Assembly: GCF_000002985.6 (NCBI RefSeq)
Contig: NC_003279.8
Coordinates: 14,136,001 to 14,200,000 of the forward strand
Length of the DNA stretch: 64,000 nt
Direction: 5' to 3'
Origin: Caenorhabditis elegans
Lineage: Eukaryota; Nematoda; Chromadorea; Rhabditida; Rhabditidae
This document shows positions 32,060-44,640 of this stretch, one piece after another (positions within the stretch are counted from its first letter, which is position 1; each line of letters opens with the position of its first letter). The notes beneath the pieces were generated by a model. It saw nothing but the letters and a program-made list of their open reading frames with translations, made no database searches and was not told the origin of the DNA. Position numbers and translations under genes: made by a program.

Positions 32060-35000
32060 ATCTCACTATTTTTTTTATTCGATTTCCCATTAGTTTTTGT
32101 AGATTTTTCGTTTGAAAATTGTTGGAAAAGTGCGTTTTTTTTCCTGAGAAATTGAAAAATTTCGTGATTTTTTTTACCTTGAAAATCTTGAAATTTTAGC
32201 TTTTAAGCCCGATTTCTGTCTGAAATTTTGCCCATTTTCCGCCGGTTTGTCACTGTTTTCTTGTTGATTTTTCTGTTAATATCATTCATTTCTATGAATT
32301 TTATTATATTATATTATTTTTCCCAAAATTTTTTTTTCTTCACTCAGCTTCTCTCCCACCCACCCTCACTGAGCAAACAATGGTGGCCTAACGATTTGTC
32401 ACACTTTTCGTGACGAGAAAGAGAGAAAAAGATAATCTGAGACGAAGAAGACGGAAAAAGTGTCACAACACAATTGATGTATTAATCTTGCCAAGGGCTC
32501 ACTGAGATTTTTTTTTCGATTTGTTATTCCACAAAAAAAATTGACCTTGAAAAGTGAAAATTGAGCCCGGATCCTTTTTTTTTTGAATTTGAAGTTTTTA
32601 AGTCGATTTTCAGCTTCAGCTCGCCGAGAGCCTCAAAATAAGTATAATCATGCCTAGGTTCCGTTAAAATTGAAAAAAGTTGGGTTTCGCCACGAAATGT
32701 ATTACTGTAGCTCCAAGTTTTCGTGGTGGGACCCAACTTTCTTCAAACTTAACACAACCTAGGCATCATTATACTTATTTAAAACCTCTTGACAAGCTGA
32801 ATTCAAAAATTTTGATAAAACCATAATCTGTTTGGGTCCTGTCACAGAAACACCGGGTTACTGTAGTTTTTCGTGGTGGGACCAAACTTTCTTCAAACTT
32901 AACTGATTTGTGGCTTGTTTATACTTTTTAAAAAGCTCTTGCCCAGATAAATACGAATTTAGTATCAAAGTCGTGAAATTTTTGGGTCCTGTCACGGAAA
33001 CACCGGGTTACTGTAGTTTTTCGTGGCGAGACCCAACTTTTTTGAAAACTGACGGAACCTGCGCATGATTATACTTATTTTGAAGCTCTCAACAAGCTGA
33101 GTTCAGTTTTGAAAACAGTTGTTGTTAAAAAACGATTTTTATTCCAAATTTCTGATTTTCGAAAAGCAAAATTTTCAAAATTCCTAAAATTAGAGAATTT
33201 TTCGTTTTTTTTTGTTGGATTTTTTAATAAATTAATTGAATTCAGCTCGCCGAGAGCTTCAAAATAAGTATATTCATGCCTAGATTCCGTTGGTTTTGAA
33301 AAAAAGTTGGGTCTCGCCACGAAGACTCTGGGTTACTGTAGTTTTTCGGGGTGGAACCAATTTTTTTATATTCGACGGAAGCTAGGCATGATTATACTTA
33401 TTTTGAAGCTCTTAACGGGCTTAATAATAATATTACAAAATAATGATAGAAAATTTGAAAATTTTGCGAAAAATTGTACATTTTTGGGTCTCGCAGTTCT
33501 GCCTTGTTACTTAGTCATGAGGTATCCGATTTTATGGTAACTTTTAACAAGTTATTATAATTTATAATTAAATTTATTTTCTCAAAATAAATGAAAAATT
33601 ATGGTGTAAAAAAATTTAAAAAAAAAAAAAAAATTTTGTATTTTTTTTTCAAGCTTTCCCGAAAATCCCCAAAAAAAAGTTCTAAACCTCAAAAAACACA
33701 CCATTCACTGGCACCTAAACTAATAATTCATGCCTAATTCATCATCGTCAATGGCTGCTCGCGGAGCCCGTCAGGCACCGCGAGACGGAGAAATTGAATA
33801 CTAATTTATTTTTTCTCTAGCTTTATCTAGATTATTCACTTTTTTTTTGTCGGAATATATTTATTTCTCATTAGCGAGCTCATTTGAGTTCTGTGAGAAA
33901 GAAAAAAATCGGAAAAAATCGTTAATTTTTTCAAAAAAACAAATTTTTTTTTCTCGAAATAATTTTTTTAATCAAAAATCAATGCTGAATTCGAATTCCT
34001 AGTCAATTCTCACTTTTTAAAGCTTTTTCCTCGAGTTTCTAGCTATTTTTCTAGCTTTTGGGGTACTGTAGGCCAAAAAGTACGCAAGCACCGAACAACC
34101 ATACCCCAGACACCGGATCTTACGCAAAAATGCAGAAAAAACTAGAAAATACTGCTTTTCGGGTAAATTAAGCATGAAGGATTCGAAAAACACACACAAA
34201 ATTTTGAAAAAACAATTGAAGTTTTGGAAAAATGGAAAAAAAACAAATTTTTTCCAGTAACTACAAGATTTTTTACAGTTTTCAACACTCTAAAATTTTT
34301 TCTCAAAATTTTCACTCAAATTTTTGAATTTCTCATGTCAAATTATCTCTAACAACACATTTTTTGAAAAATTTCTAGAGATCCGGTGTTTGCGTACTTT
34401 TGGGGCTACAGTAACCCCAAAACTTGGAAAAGTGGCTAGAAATGTGAGAAAAAGGCGTGGAAGGGGTGAAAAATTGTGAGGAATTCAAATTTTCTACTGA
34501 TTTTTTGATTAAAAAATTTTTTTGCAAAAAAAATGTTTTTTTTGGCCAAAAATTTTTTTTTCAAATTTCTCAATTTCCGACTAATTCATTTATTTTTTTT
34601 CACATAAACAATATTTAACAACTTAAAAATCTCCGTGTAATTGTTGGTTTTCCCACATGAAATTTGTTCACTGGACCTGAAATAATAGATGGGGGGCGTC
34701 TTTTCGGAGCCCATCCAACCGACTCCTAATTTCTTTTTTCTGTGCTTTTCCTGACTTTTCCCACTCGCTTTTCACTGCTTTTGTCATCATCCATTTCCGG
34801 AGACACCCCCCCCCCCCCTTTTTTTCAGGCACTCACATTTATTTAGTGCTCTTTTTGTGGGGCTTTTGACCTTTATATGCTAGATAATTTTTGATTTTTT
34901 GCTTAATAGTATATAAAACTGAATTCCAGTAGCCTCTAAAAATTTGAACCAAAATCTTAAAATTTCGCCGAGTTACGCTACCTTTAAGAAATTTTTGGAG

Positions 35001-35853
35001 CATTTTCGCTTCGAGACCTCATTTTTTTCGCAAAATTTCACAATTTTACAATTTTATTATTAAATTTGAGCTCAGCTTGTTGAGAGCTTCAAAATAAGTA
35101 TAATCACGACTAGATTCCGTCAACTTTGAAAATAGTTCGGTTTCACCACGAAAACCGTGGGTTACTGTAGGTGGTCGTGGTGAGACCAAATTTTTTCCAA
35201 ATTTGGGCATGATTATACTTATTTTGAAGCTCTGAACTAGTTGAACTCAGTTTTGAAGTCAAAAATTAGTAGAAACCGATCTTTGAAGTAATTTTTCGCT
35301 TCGAGACCCAATTTTTGCAAAATTTAAAAATTCTTTATTTTTCTAGAGGAGTTTGAATACAGCTTCTTGTGAGCTTCAAAATAAGTATAATCATGCCTAG
35401 AATCCGCCGAATTTAAGTAAAGTTGGGTCTCGCCACGAAAGTCTTACTGTAGCTCTGAATTTTCGTGGCGGGACCCAACTTTCTTCAAATTTGGCAGAAC
35501 CTAGGCATTATTATACGCATTTTGAAGCTCTCAGTATGCTGAATTTGAAAATCTACTTTACTTCATAAAAATCCCAGTTTCGAAAAAAATATTTTGAAAA
35601 CAAAATTGCTCCTTTGTTTTCCCCAAGTTACCACCCGGTGAGAGGTGCCACTCAGTTTGACACGTTACTTATTGAGTGGAAATTGACGAGAAAATTGAAG
35701 GAAAACAATAATAGGAAGTTATGATTTATTTTAGTTTTTCTTCCCGGAAAAAAAAAATTTCGAAAAAATATCAGATTTTTTTGCCTCACCTCCTTCTTTT
35801 TCAAAATTTCCCCAATTTTTTTCTGAATTTTTTAAATTATTTCTCCCGATTCA
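32060..35853. other. Intergenic, repeat-rich
   Basis: Three to four blocks of the GGGTCTCGCCACGAAA palindrome family (see separate entry), two ACTGTAGG/ACGCAAACAC units at 34.06-34.42 kb and a 13-nt C run at 34806-34818. The segment 32330-32480 and the region near 34640-34800 are less repetitive but show no gene. Confidence 0.55.
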
Positions 35854-35863
35854 GAACCAATGC
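35854..35863 (+). promoter_or_regulatory. Probable trans-splice acceptor and overlapping three-codon uORF
   Basis: 'ttctcccgattcag' ends just before 'aaccaATGCATGGATGAG'. The first ATG (35860) opens a frame ATG CAT GGA TGA that ends within the next start (ATG at 35864). An SL leader would attach six bases before the uORF. Both ATGs overlap, so translation of the small protein may be dampened (inference). Confidence 0.45.
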
Positions 35864-36786
35864 ATGGATGAGAAAATCGAGGATCAGTCGTTTTTTGGCT
35901 CTTGGACACGTGAGCAGGTCGTTTCGTATGTTAGGTGAGTAGTTTTCGGCGATTTTTCAGGATTTCGTGGCGAGACCCAAAACATTTTTGAATTTTATTA
36001 CGAAATTTGGAATCAGGAGGATTAGAGCTTTAAAATAAGTATAATCATGTCATGGTTTGAATAATTTTTAAAGAAATTTCAAAAATTTCGGGTCCCACCA
36101 CGAAAACCTACAGTAATGTATTCCAGATAAGACCCAAAATGTTAATATTGTGGAAATTGTGTGTATCTTGCCGAGAGCTTTGAAATAAGTATAATCATGC
36201 CTATATTCCGCTGAATGTGGGTCCCACCACGAAAATTTGAGGCTACAGTAATCAATTTCGTGGTGGGACCCTACTTTTTTCAAATTCATTGGAATCTAGG
36301 CATGATTATATTTATTTAAAAGCTCCCGGCGATTTAAACTTAAATTTTTTAGTTTCCAAATAAAAATTTCAAAACTGAGCGAGTTGGGACCCAGCACAAA
36401 TGGGTTACTGTAGGTTTTCCCAACTTTTTCCAAACTTGACGGATTCTAGGCATGATTATATTTATTTGAAAGCTCTCGGAGAGCTGAATTCAATTTTCTT
36501 CAAAAAAAAATGTTTTGATTTGAAAAAATCAAAAATTATGCAAAATTTGGGTCCTACCACGAAATCCTTCAAAACCCCCGTAACTCTGTCAATTTTCGAG
36601 CTTTCAAAGTCTAGTTTTCACCAAAAACTCTCAAATTTTTTCAGCTTTGCCTACGTCATCATTTCCATACTAATGGTACTTCTCTGGTCCATGTACCTTT
36701 GCATAGACGGGCGACGGAACCCGAAAAAGGACACCCGGGTGATCCATATGTTGGCGCAGAACGCATTTTTTCGAAGTGTTCCTTGA
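35864..36786 (+). CDS. Small single-pass membrane protein, 70 residues
   Basis: Exons 35864-35934 and 36645-36786 (phase 2 junction, donor TTAG|GTGAGT, acceptor TTTTTTCAG). The protein begins MDEKIEDQSFFGSWTREQVV, then residues about 23-44 (YVSFAYVIISILMVLLWSMYL) form one transmembrane helix, followed by a basic stretch CIDGRRNPKKDTRVIHMLAQ and the end NAFFRSVP. Positive charges follow the helix and acidic residues precede it, which suggests the N-terminus faces outward or into a lumen. I do not recognise a family. The 710-nt intron carries repeats of the neighbouring palindrome family. A poly(A)-like ATTTAATAAAAA follows near 36865. The short length with good splice sites makes it credible but unproven. 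Confidence 0.65.
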
Positions 36787-37035
36787 TTTTTCCTGATTTT
36801 TTTTTTGGTTTTTTCAACATTCCTACATCTCATTGTTCACTTTTATTGAAATATACATATATTATTTAATAAAAAAATTTTTGAAATTTTTTTTTTGAAA
36901 ACTTGAAATTCAAAAAAAAAATTTAAGATCACGAAATAAATTTATGGACCTGTGTTCTGTTTTGTAGGTTGTGTGTATGATATTAAAATTCAGAAAAATG
37001 AAAAAAAAAATCGTTTTCAAAAATCGATAATCCCA

Positions 37036-40000
37036 CTATCGGAGCTCGGCGGCAATTCGACCCTGAAAAAAAAAATTTTTTTTGGAATTTTTTTTGCAGT
37101 CCAATAATAAGATTAATAATTACCTCAAAGACTGGTAAAAGGTGATGCTCATCTTTAATGAGCAAAAGCTGAAAAGGGGCGGAGCCATCCTCACATTCGG
37201 TTTTGAAGAATAGTCTGGAAATTTCTGGGGTTTAGGGAGGAAAATAGTACATTTTTATGGTTTTATGCAATTTTGGGAACATTTATACCATATTAATTGA
37301 GAAATAACGTTTTTGAGAATTTTGAAAAAAAAAATTTTTGAAAATTTTTGGAAATTTGTTTTTCCAAAAAAAAATATTTTTGAGCAAAAATTTTTTTTTT
37401 CAAAATTTTCCAAAAACTTCCAAATCAACCTAAAATCAATATTTTCCCAGTTTAAACCCAAAAAAAAACTCACTGATGTGCTCCATTTGGCAGAGCAAAG
37501 TGCCTCTTGAACTCCGCCAACGTCATTGGTCCATCGTTAGGGACATGTGTTACCACAGGGATTTTATCGGTTCCTGGAAAAAAATTTGAGTTAAAATGTT
37601 AGAAAATATAAAATTTAGGGTAAAATCTACCCTAGAAACATAGAAAATCTGAAAAAAAAGTTCAAAAAAATTTTCAAAAAAAAATTTGTAAAATTTTTTT
37701 TTTCACTTTTTTTTGTATAAAAAAATGAAACCTTACCTAAATAGCTAATAGTTATCAAATTCGACAAATTTTTCCCAATTTTCGAGTGCTTCTTAGGCGT
37801 TGGAGCCTTTCTGTGCTGCCTCCGATCCTTATAATCCAGTGACGAAGTGGCGGAGAACGCCGACGGTGCCATAGACCCAATTCCCGAAGAATCATAGAAT
37901 TGACTCGATTTGCTGCTCCCCGGAGCAAAATTCACCCTGGTAGTGGGCGCCGGCGCGAAGGAGTCCCTACTGTAGGAGGAGCTGGCTGAGGAGTACGATG
38001 GAGCGCACATTGATTGGCTCATCATTCGATTTGTGTCGATTTGATGGTGACGATGAGATTTTAGAGAAGCCGAGGTGTCCCGGGGGTAATCTTTTCGTCT
38101 CGGGACCCGAATTGTGTTGTGGAGCTGAGCGGGAGCACGATTGGTTGGGGAGAGGGTGGCTGGAAAATATTATAAATTGGAAATTTGAATTCAGCTCATG
38201 AAGAGCTTCAAAATACGTATAAACATGCTTAGGTTCCGTCTAGTTTGAAAAAAGTTGGGTCCCGCCACGAAAATTTGGGGCTACAGTAATAACTTTCGTG
38301 GTGAGACCCAAAAATTTCCAAATTTCACCAAACCTAGGCATGATTATACTTATTTTGAAGCTCTGAACGAGCTGAGTTTGAAAATTGACTGGAAATATAA
38401 AAATACTGGATTTTTTTTTGAAATTTCAGAAATTTGGGTCTTACCACGAAAGATATTTAAAATTTAAAACTTTTACAGTTTTAGTAATTTTTTTTTTCAG
38501 CTCGTCAAGAGCTTTAAAACGAGTATAAACATGCCTAGGTTTCGTCAAATTAGAAGATTTTTGGGTCTCGGCACGAAAATTTGGGGCTACAGTAATACAT
38601 TTCGTGACGAGACCCAACAATTTTCAAATTTCACCGAACCTAGCCATGATTATACCTATTTTGAAGCTCTAGGTGAGCTGAGCTTGCATTTTGTAGTTTT
38701 AAAGCAAAAATGTCATTTTGTAGTTGTTGGTTCTCACCACGAAAAGCTACAACACCCATTTTCGTGGCGGAACCCAAAATCAAGAAAACCTAGGCATGTT
38801 GGTACTTATTTTGAAGCTCTCAATGAGGCAGACGTGATTTTAATAATTTCAATAATTAAATTTATTAATTTTGGAGAAAAAAGTTTTTGCTCAAAAAAAA
38901 TTTCAAAAATTTTTTTATTTTTAATTTTCATAGATTCGAACTAAAAAAAAACGTTCCCTGACAAATATTTTTGTCATTAAGATGTTTACTAACAGCTATT
39001 CCAATTCTAACACCTATTAGTAATATTAATCCCTTCATGAGAATAACCCGACATATGGTACCGGAGCATGGGAACTCACTATTTTTCGATCCTTCTCCAG
39101 ATTTGTTGGGCTCTCCTGCTGGGCCTTTAGGTGATCGATTTGTTGATCCTTTTTGGGAATCATCTGTCATTTTCATTTTCAGATAATCATCCAACTCCTC
39201 GTCCTCATCGATTTTCCCCAGATCGTCGTTGGGCTCCGTGCCGTTTACCATGTCGATTGTCTGAAAAATTAATTTGAAAATTGAAGTCAGCTTGATAAGA
39301 GCTTTAAAATAAGTATAAACATGCCCTATTTCAGTTGAATTCAAAAAATAATGGGTCTCGCCACGAAAATCCAGGGTTACTGTAGTCGTGGTGGGACCCA
39401 AAAAATCCAAATTTTGCAGTGGTGACTAGATAACTAAAAAAACATGCTCAGCTTGTAAAGAGCTTCAAAATAAGTATAATCATGCTCAAGTTTAGTTGAA
39501 TTTGAAAAATAGTGGGTCTCGCCACGAAAATCTAGGGTTACTGTACGCTTAAACCAGGAATATTTAAATAAAACGGATCCTAGACATGTTTATACTTATT
39601 TTGAAGCTATGAGCAAAGTTAGCTCCAATTTATAAGTTTCCAAGCAAAATTGCAAAATTGAAGAAAGTTGGGTCCTGCCGCGAAGTACGATTTCGTGGTG
39701 GGACCCTAAAATTCTTTGAATTTCACTTTAAAAATTACAAATTCAAACTCAGCTTGTTGAGAGCTTCAAAATAAGTATAATCATGCCTAGGTTCCGTCAA
39801 GTTTTAAAAAATGTGGGTCCCACCACGAAAGGTATTACTGTAACCCCACATTTTCGTGGTGGGACCCAAAATTTTTCAAACTTGGCGAAACCTAGTCATG
39901 ATTATACATATTTTGAAGCTCTCGGCGTGCTGATTTCAAATTTTACAAATTCAAAGCCTAAAACTCGAAACTGAAAAACCTACCGTATACCGACACTCTT

Positions 40001-43000
40001 CGATATCGTCAATCCTCTTCTCCATCTCATCATTTAGCTTAACCTTATCAATATGCCTAAGCAGTTTTCTGGTGATTTCCATTGCAAAATTTCTTCTTCC
40101 TGATTCAGAAGAATGATCCCATTGCTGACCATCGACGCTGGCTTTTTCGACACGTGGCAGTGTCATGGTACCGTGATTCTCGCGGGCTTGTTCGTCTCGG
40201 ATATGGCGGAGTCTGGAAATTAGACACTTTTAGATAAAAATTTGATATAAGCTCACTGAGAGCTTCAAAATAAGTATAATCATGCCATGGCCTGAAAATT
40301 TTCAAAATTTTAGGGTCTTACCGCGAAAACTTTTGGTTTTTTTGTAGTAATAGCTCTCAACACTAAAATTTAAGGTTTTCAAAAAAATACAATTTTCAAA
40401 AAAATAAGCTTAATTTGGGTCTCGTCGCGATTTTTTTCAGAAATAATTTATTGAACCCTAAAAATTTGAAATTAAAGTTCAGCTTGTAACGAGCTTTCTA
40501 ACAAGTATAATAATGCCTAGGTTCAGTTAAGTTTGAAAAAATTTGGGTCTCGCCACGAAAACCTACCAACAGTAACTCGGGGTTTTCGTGGCGGGACCCA
40601 ATTTTAACGGAACCTGGGCATGTTTATGCTTGTTTTGAAACTCTTGGTAAGTTGAGCTCAGCTATCACAATTTAAAAGTAAAAAATCTGAAAACTGCCAA
40701 GTAGGGTCTCACGACGAAAAGGTTAGTGTAGATTTTCGTGCCGGGACCCAATTTTATCGGAACCTAGGCATAATTATACTTATTTAAAAGCTCTCAACAA
40801 GCTTAATTCAAATACATTAACCAAAATCACCTACCTATTACTATGCATCCTATGGGCTTCGGGCGTGTCCCCAGAAAACGTCGAGCTGACAGCCGAGTCG
40901 TTGTGTGAGGTAGTGGCGTTGCATACGTATGGTTGACGTGTCGGTGGGTACATTTTCTCAAGTTTTCTAAAAAAAATTCAAATTTAAATAGGTAGGGTAG
41001 GTAGGCGACTTACGTTTCTCCAAGTTTGCTGTGCCTGTCGTGTTTCGATTTTAGGAGGGCCTCAGCTGTGAGCTGGGTGGCGATTTGTGCGGCACTTTTA
41101 CGGGAGGTAGTGCCTGACGACCTTCTCATGGTGTTTTGGTGTGATGAATGGTGGGCGGAGCCTCCCGGGAGCTGGTCGGCGGTGGTAGATGACATCTGGA
41201 ATTGGGGTTTTTAGTTTTTGGGATTGGAAATTTTTTTCAGAATTGCGATAAGATACGTAAAATGCTAAAATTCAAATTCAGCTTAAAAATAGCTTTCGAA
41301 TAAGTATAATCATGTCTGGGTTCTATTAGAATTGGGTCTCGCCACGAAAACCTACAGTAACCCTTTCGTGGTGGGACCCAACTTCTCGGTTTTCAAATTT
41401 TTCACACTGTGACTATAAAAATTCAATTTAGCTTAGAAAGAGCTTTCAAATAAGTATAATCATGCCTAGGTTTGGTTGAATTTGACAAAAGTTGGGTCCC
41501 GCCACGAAAATTTGGGGCTACAGTAATACATTTCGTGGCGAGACCCAACTTTTCTCAAACTTAACGGAACCTAAGCATGATTATACTTATTTTGAAGCTT
41601 TCAGTCAATTGAGTTTAATTTTGTAAATAAAAATTGCAAAGAATCAAAATTCAAAAAGTTAGGCACCGGAAAAATTTCGTCGTAGGACCCAATTGTTGGA
41701 AAACCCTAAAATTTTCGCCAAAATTCTGAAAATCTGAACTGAGACCGCCGATATTACATTAAGAATGCATAGGTTTCGCAAATTCTGTAAATTTTCCAAA
41801 CAACCTCGGTCTCGCCAAGAAAATCCTGGGTTACTGTAGGTTTTCGTGGTGAGACCCAACTTCTATCAAATTTGACGGAACTTAGGCATGATTATACTTA
41901 TTTTAAAGCTCTCAGTGAGCTAAATTCAAATTTTCACAATTAAAAAAAAAAACAATTTACCTTATTAAAAGCCTCAATAAACTCTTCGGAGCCCACAAAC
42001 TCCTCGTGTTGGCGTCTTAAAAATTCTTGAACAAAATTCGAACAATGACTGAATACCCGATCCTCTAATTCGGTGCCATGACGTAGTTTTTCACCAATCC
42101 AAAAATTAATTTTTGATTTTAAAAAATTTTAAGAAAAGCTTACCGGAGCCCTAAAATGCTTGGGAATTGCTTCGCAGTTTCCGGTCCGAGAGGACAAAAA
42201 TTTCGAGTATATTGACTTGGAAAGTTGGGATTTCTAAAAAAAATAGATAAATATTGCCCGATTTGCCAAAAAAGTTGCAAAAAAATCAATACCTCCGGTT
42301 TTCCCTCCAACGCCATTCGTTCGTATGCTCGGATTGCGAAGAACAAGTCGAGGTACTGAAAATTTCTTATTTTTTTAGAGAATTCGGAAATTTAAAGTCA
42401 ATATTTGAATTTAGCTTGCTGAGAGCTTTGAAATAAGTATAATCATGCATGAGTTCCGTCAAGTTTGAAAAAATTGGGTCTCGCCACGAAAATGTGGGGC
42501 CACAGTAGTAGATTTCGTGGTGAGACCCAACTTTTTTTTGACGGAACCTAGACTATTATACTTATTTCAAAGCTCTCAGGATGCTGTGTATGAATTTCAA
42601 TAAATTTAATTTTTATGGGGTCCCACAACGACAAACAACTACAGAACCCCATGGGTTGCGTGGTGGGACCCAACGTTTTGCGAAACGTGGTCATGATTAT
42701 GCTTTTCCAAAAGCGCATGAAAAGATTGATTAAATTATGAGAAATTTATCTCGAAAATTAAAAAAAGTTGAAATTTTCGCAAAAAATTTTCGAAAAAACG
42801 TGAAATCGCAGACTTTCCTTGTAACTGGTCAAAATTCTCACAAAATTATGATTTCGCCTGCAAAACTATAAAATTCGAAGTCAGCTCGCTGTCAGCTTTT
42901 AGATAAGTATAATGATGTCCAGGTTCCGCAAAGGTTGAAAAATTAGGGTCTCGCCACGAAAATTTGGGACTACAGTAATAACCTTCGCGGTGAGACCCAG

Positions 43001-43356
43001 ATTCTTTCAAGTTTGAAGTAACCTAGGCATAATTATACTCATCTTGAAGCTCTTGACAAGCTACATCCGAAAACAAGTAAAAATTTCAAATATTGGAACT
43101 TTGGGTCCCGCAGCAAAAGAAAATCTAAAAATTTTGCGCCAAAACCTAAAAATTTTCAAAATCATCGTAAAAATGTCATGATTATACTTATTTTGAAGCT
43201 CTCGGCAAGCTAAATCCAAATTTCGCAGAAAAATCCCAAAAAAAAAGTTACCTGAGGCGAGGAGTACTCAATAAGCCATTCCTGAAACGCGTCGAGTGCC
43301 GATCGATCGGATAGAACGGCCTCCAGGCTTCGCGCCCAACCGAGATGGGTCTCCAT
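37036..43356 (-). CDS. pry-1: Axin-family scaffold protein PRY-1
   Basis: Twelve exons: 43356-43252, 42355-42293, 42233-42144, 42098-41961, 41195-41014, 40966-40835, 40212-39984, 39260-39080, 38159-37737, 37573-37474, 37214-37124 and 37062-37036. The total is exactly 586 residues. Residues about 1-132 form the RGS domain (starting [54 protein letters not shown]). A long low-complexity middle region (Ser/Thr/Asp-rich, residues 133-510) would carry GSK-3 and beta-catenin contacts. The C-terminal DIX domain (about 516-586) reads [28 protein letters not shown] and [14 protein letters not shown]. Axin scaffolds the APC-like/GSK-3/beta-catenin destruction complex and so represses canonical Wnt signalling in the cytoplasm. 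Intron 3 (42099-42143) has a GTAAGC donor but no AG acceptor. A TTTTCAG just before the start (exon begins 43360) may be an SL1 site or an intron from an upstream exon. Confidence 0.93.
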
Positions 43357-43360
43357 GCAC

Positions 43361-44029
43361 CTGAAAAGGAGGTGAATTTTATGATTATGTTGAAATAAGA
43401 GAATATTCAAAAAAAAAAGTAGAGAAAAACTTGAAAAATCGAGGGAAATTTTTTTTTGAAAAAATTTTAAAAAAATAATTTTTTTGCCAAAATTTTTTTT
43501 TTCAATTTTTTGTTCAAAACTTTTCTAATGACGCTTTTACTGAAAATTAAACAAATTTTATTTAAACTTAGCAGTTTGACCCCCTCAAAACCTATAAAAT
43601 AGGCCAAAACTATACACAAAAAAAAAAAAAAAAAACTGTGATAAGATATAGGATATACAATATATTATAAGCGTCACTATTCCCTCTCTAATTGCAAAAA
43701 TGGAACAACTATGGGTGTCTTATTGTTCCTATCAGTGGCTGATAATCAAGGAATGAGGCCCCTCGCTTACTCAATGAATGGGCGAGAGCGAGAGAGTGGC
43801 GGGGGTGAGAGACGCAGAGATAGTGACGGAGAGTAATGGGGTGTATTGGGAAGAGTAGTAGTACACACACACAGATAAGACACATGTCTCCAGAAAGATG
43901 ACAACGATTGATGAGTGAACATTGTTTCGGGTGCCCCCGGAAGAGTTTACTGGGGACGCTCGACCGGCTACCGGGAGGGGCCCCTAACTTTAGGGGCGTT
44001 GATCTTGCTGGTAAGTTGGTCTAGCAGAA
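43361..44029. other. pry-1 upstream region
   Basis: AT-rich with an A run near 43616-43635. From 43690 the sequence is more complex and carries 'gtggctgataatcaag' (a GATA-type site), a (GAGA)-rich block and a GAGACGCAG motif at 43809-43817, so this is the likeliest pry-1 promoter region (inference). Confidence 0.45.
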
Positions 44030-44640
44030 AAATTTAAATTGAATATATGTAGAAAATTGTACGTAGATTATTTTGTTAGTTGACAACTTTTTGCTAGCTC
44101 TGCTCTCTGCGGAGTTATGGAGCTTTTAGGTTGGAACTGGGGGCCAAGGGAGGCTTAGAGGTCAAGTTCAAATAGCTGTAACTCTGCGGAGACTGATGCC
44201 ATCAAAAAGTTGTTAACTAGCATATTGTAGGACGTTTTATAGCAATTATTTTGTCAGTTCAAATGTTTTGCTAGCACCATTGTGTGCAGAGTTATAGGGG
44301 TTTAAGTTAAAACTGGGGGCCAAGGGAGGCGTAGAGGTCAAGTTCAAAATCCTGTAATTCTGCAGAAAATGACGGTATCAAAAAGTTTCCAATAAATAAA
44401 ATGTAGGAAAGTTTATGATAATTATTTTGATAGTTAACAATTTTTTGCTAGCTTTTTTATTTGTAGAGTTATAGAGGTTTGAAGTTAAAAGGAGCCTAGC
44501 GCCTCTTGAGTTCAAACCGTTATAACTCTGTGGAGCCTGAAGCAATCGAAAAGTTGGCTATTAATAAAATGTAGGAAATTTTACGGTAATTATTTTGTTA
44601 GTAGACAATTTTTTGCTATCTCATAGTTTAAGCTTAAAAA
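44030..44640. repeat. Satellite of about 180-bp units, four copies
   Basis: Units marked by 'attattttgttagttgacaa' with 'ttttttgctagc' and 'gcagagttata' repeat at about 44070, 44240, 44420 and 44595. The same phrase order (aaaatgtagg, then attattttgtta, then caa..ttttgct) is the reverse-complement-related theme of the 12-13 kb satellite and of 25.96-26.30 kb. Confidence 0.8.

Larger units (their letters stand above)
32600..43230. repeat. Family of about 20 palindromes, GGGTCTCGCCACGAAA core, mostly in pry-1 introns
   Basis: The full unit is about 170-190 bp: 'agcttgttgagagcttcaaa', 'ataagtataatcatgcctag', 'gttccgtcaagtttgaaaaa', 'gttgggtctcgccacgaaaa', then 'ttggggctacagtaat', then the whole half reversed. 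Clear copies are near 32630-32800, 33250-33420, 35085-35240, 35380-35540, 36170-36330, 38195-38370, 38510-38680, 39290-39420, 39460-39610, 39750-39925, 40490-40640, 41275-41400, 41435-41600, 41800-41920, 42415-42590 and 42890-43060. Half copies lie at 32840-33095, 36400-36480 and 40245-40330. Exons are never hit. Confidence 0.92.

Noticed and set aside
38928..39081. Extension of pry-1 exon 8 to its in-frame stop
   Set aside because: A consensus GTGAGT donor at 39079-39074 joins in phase to the next exon and gives the expected full-length Axin; the extension would lose the DIX domain.
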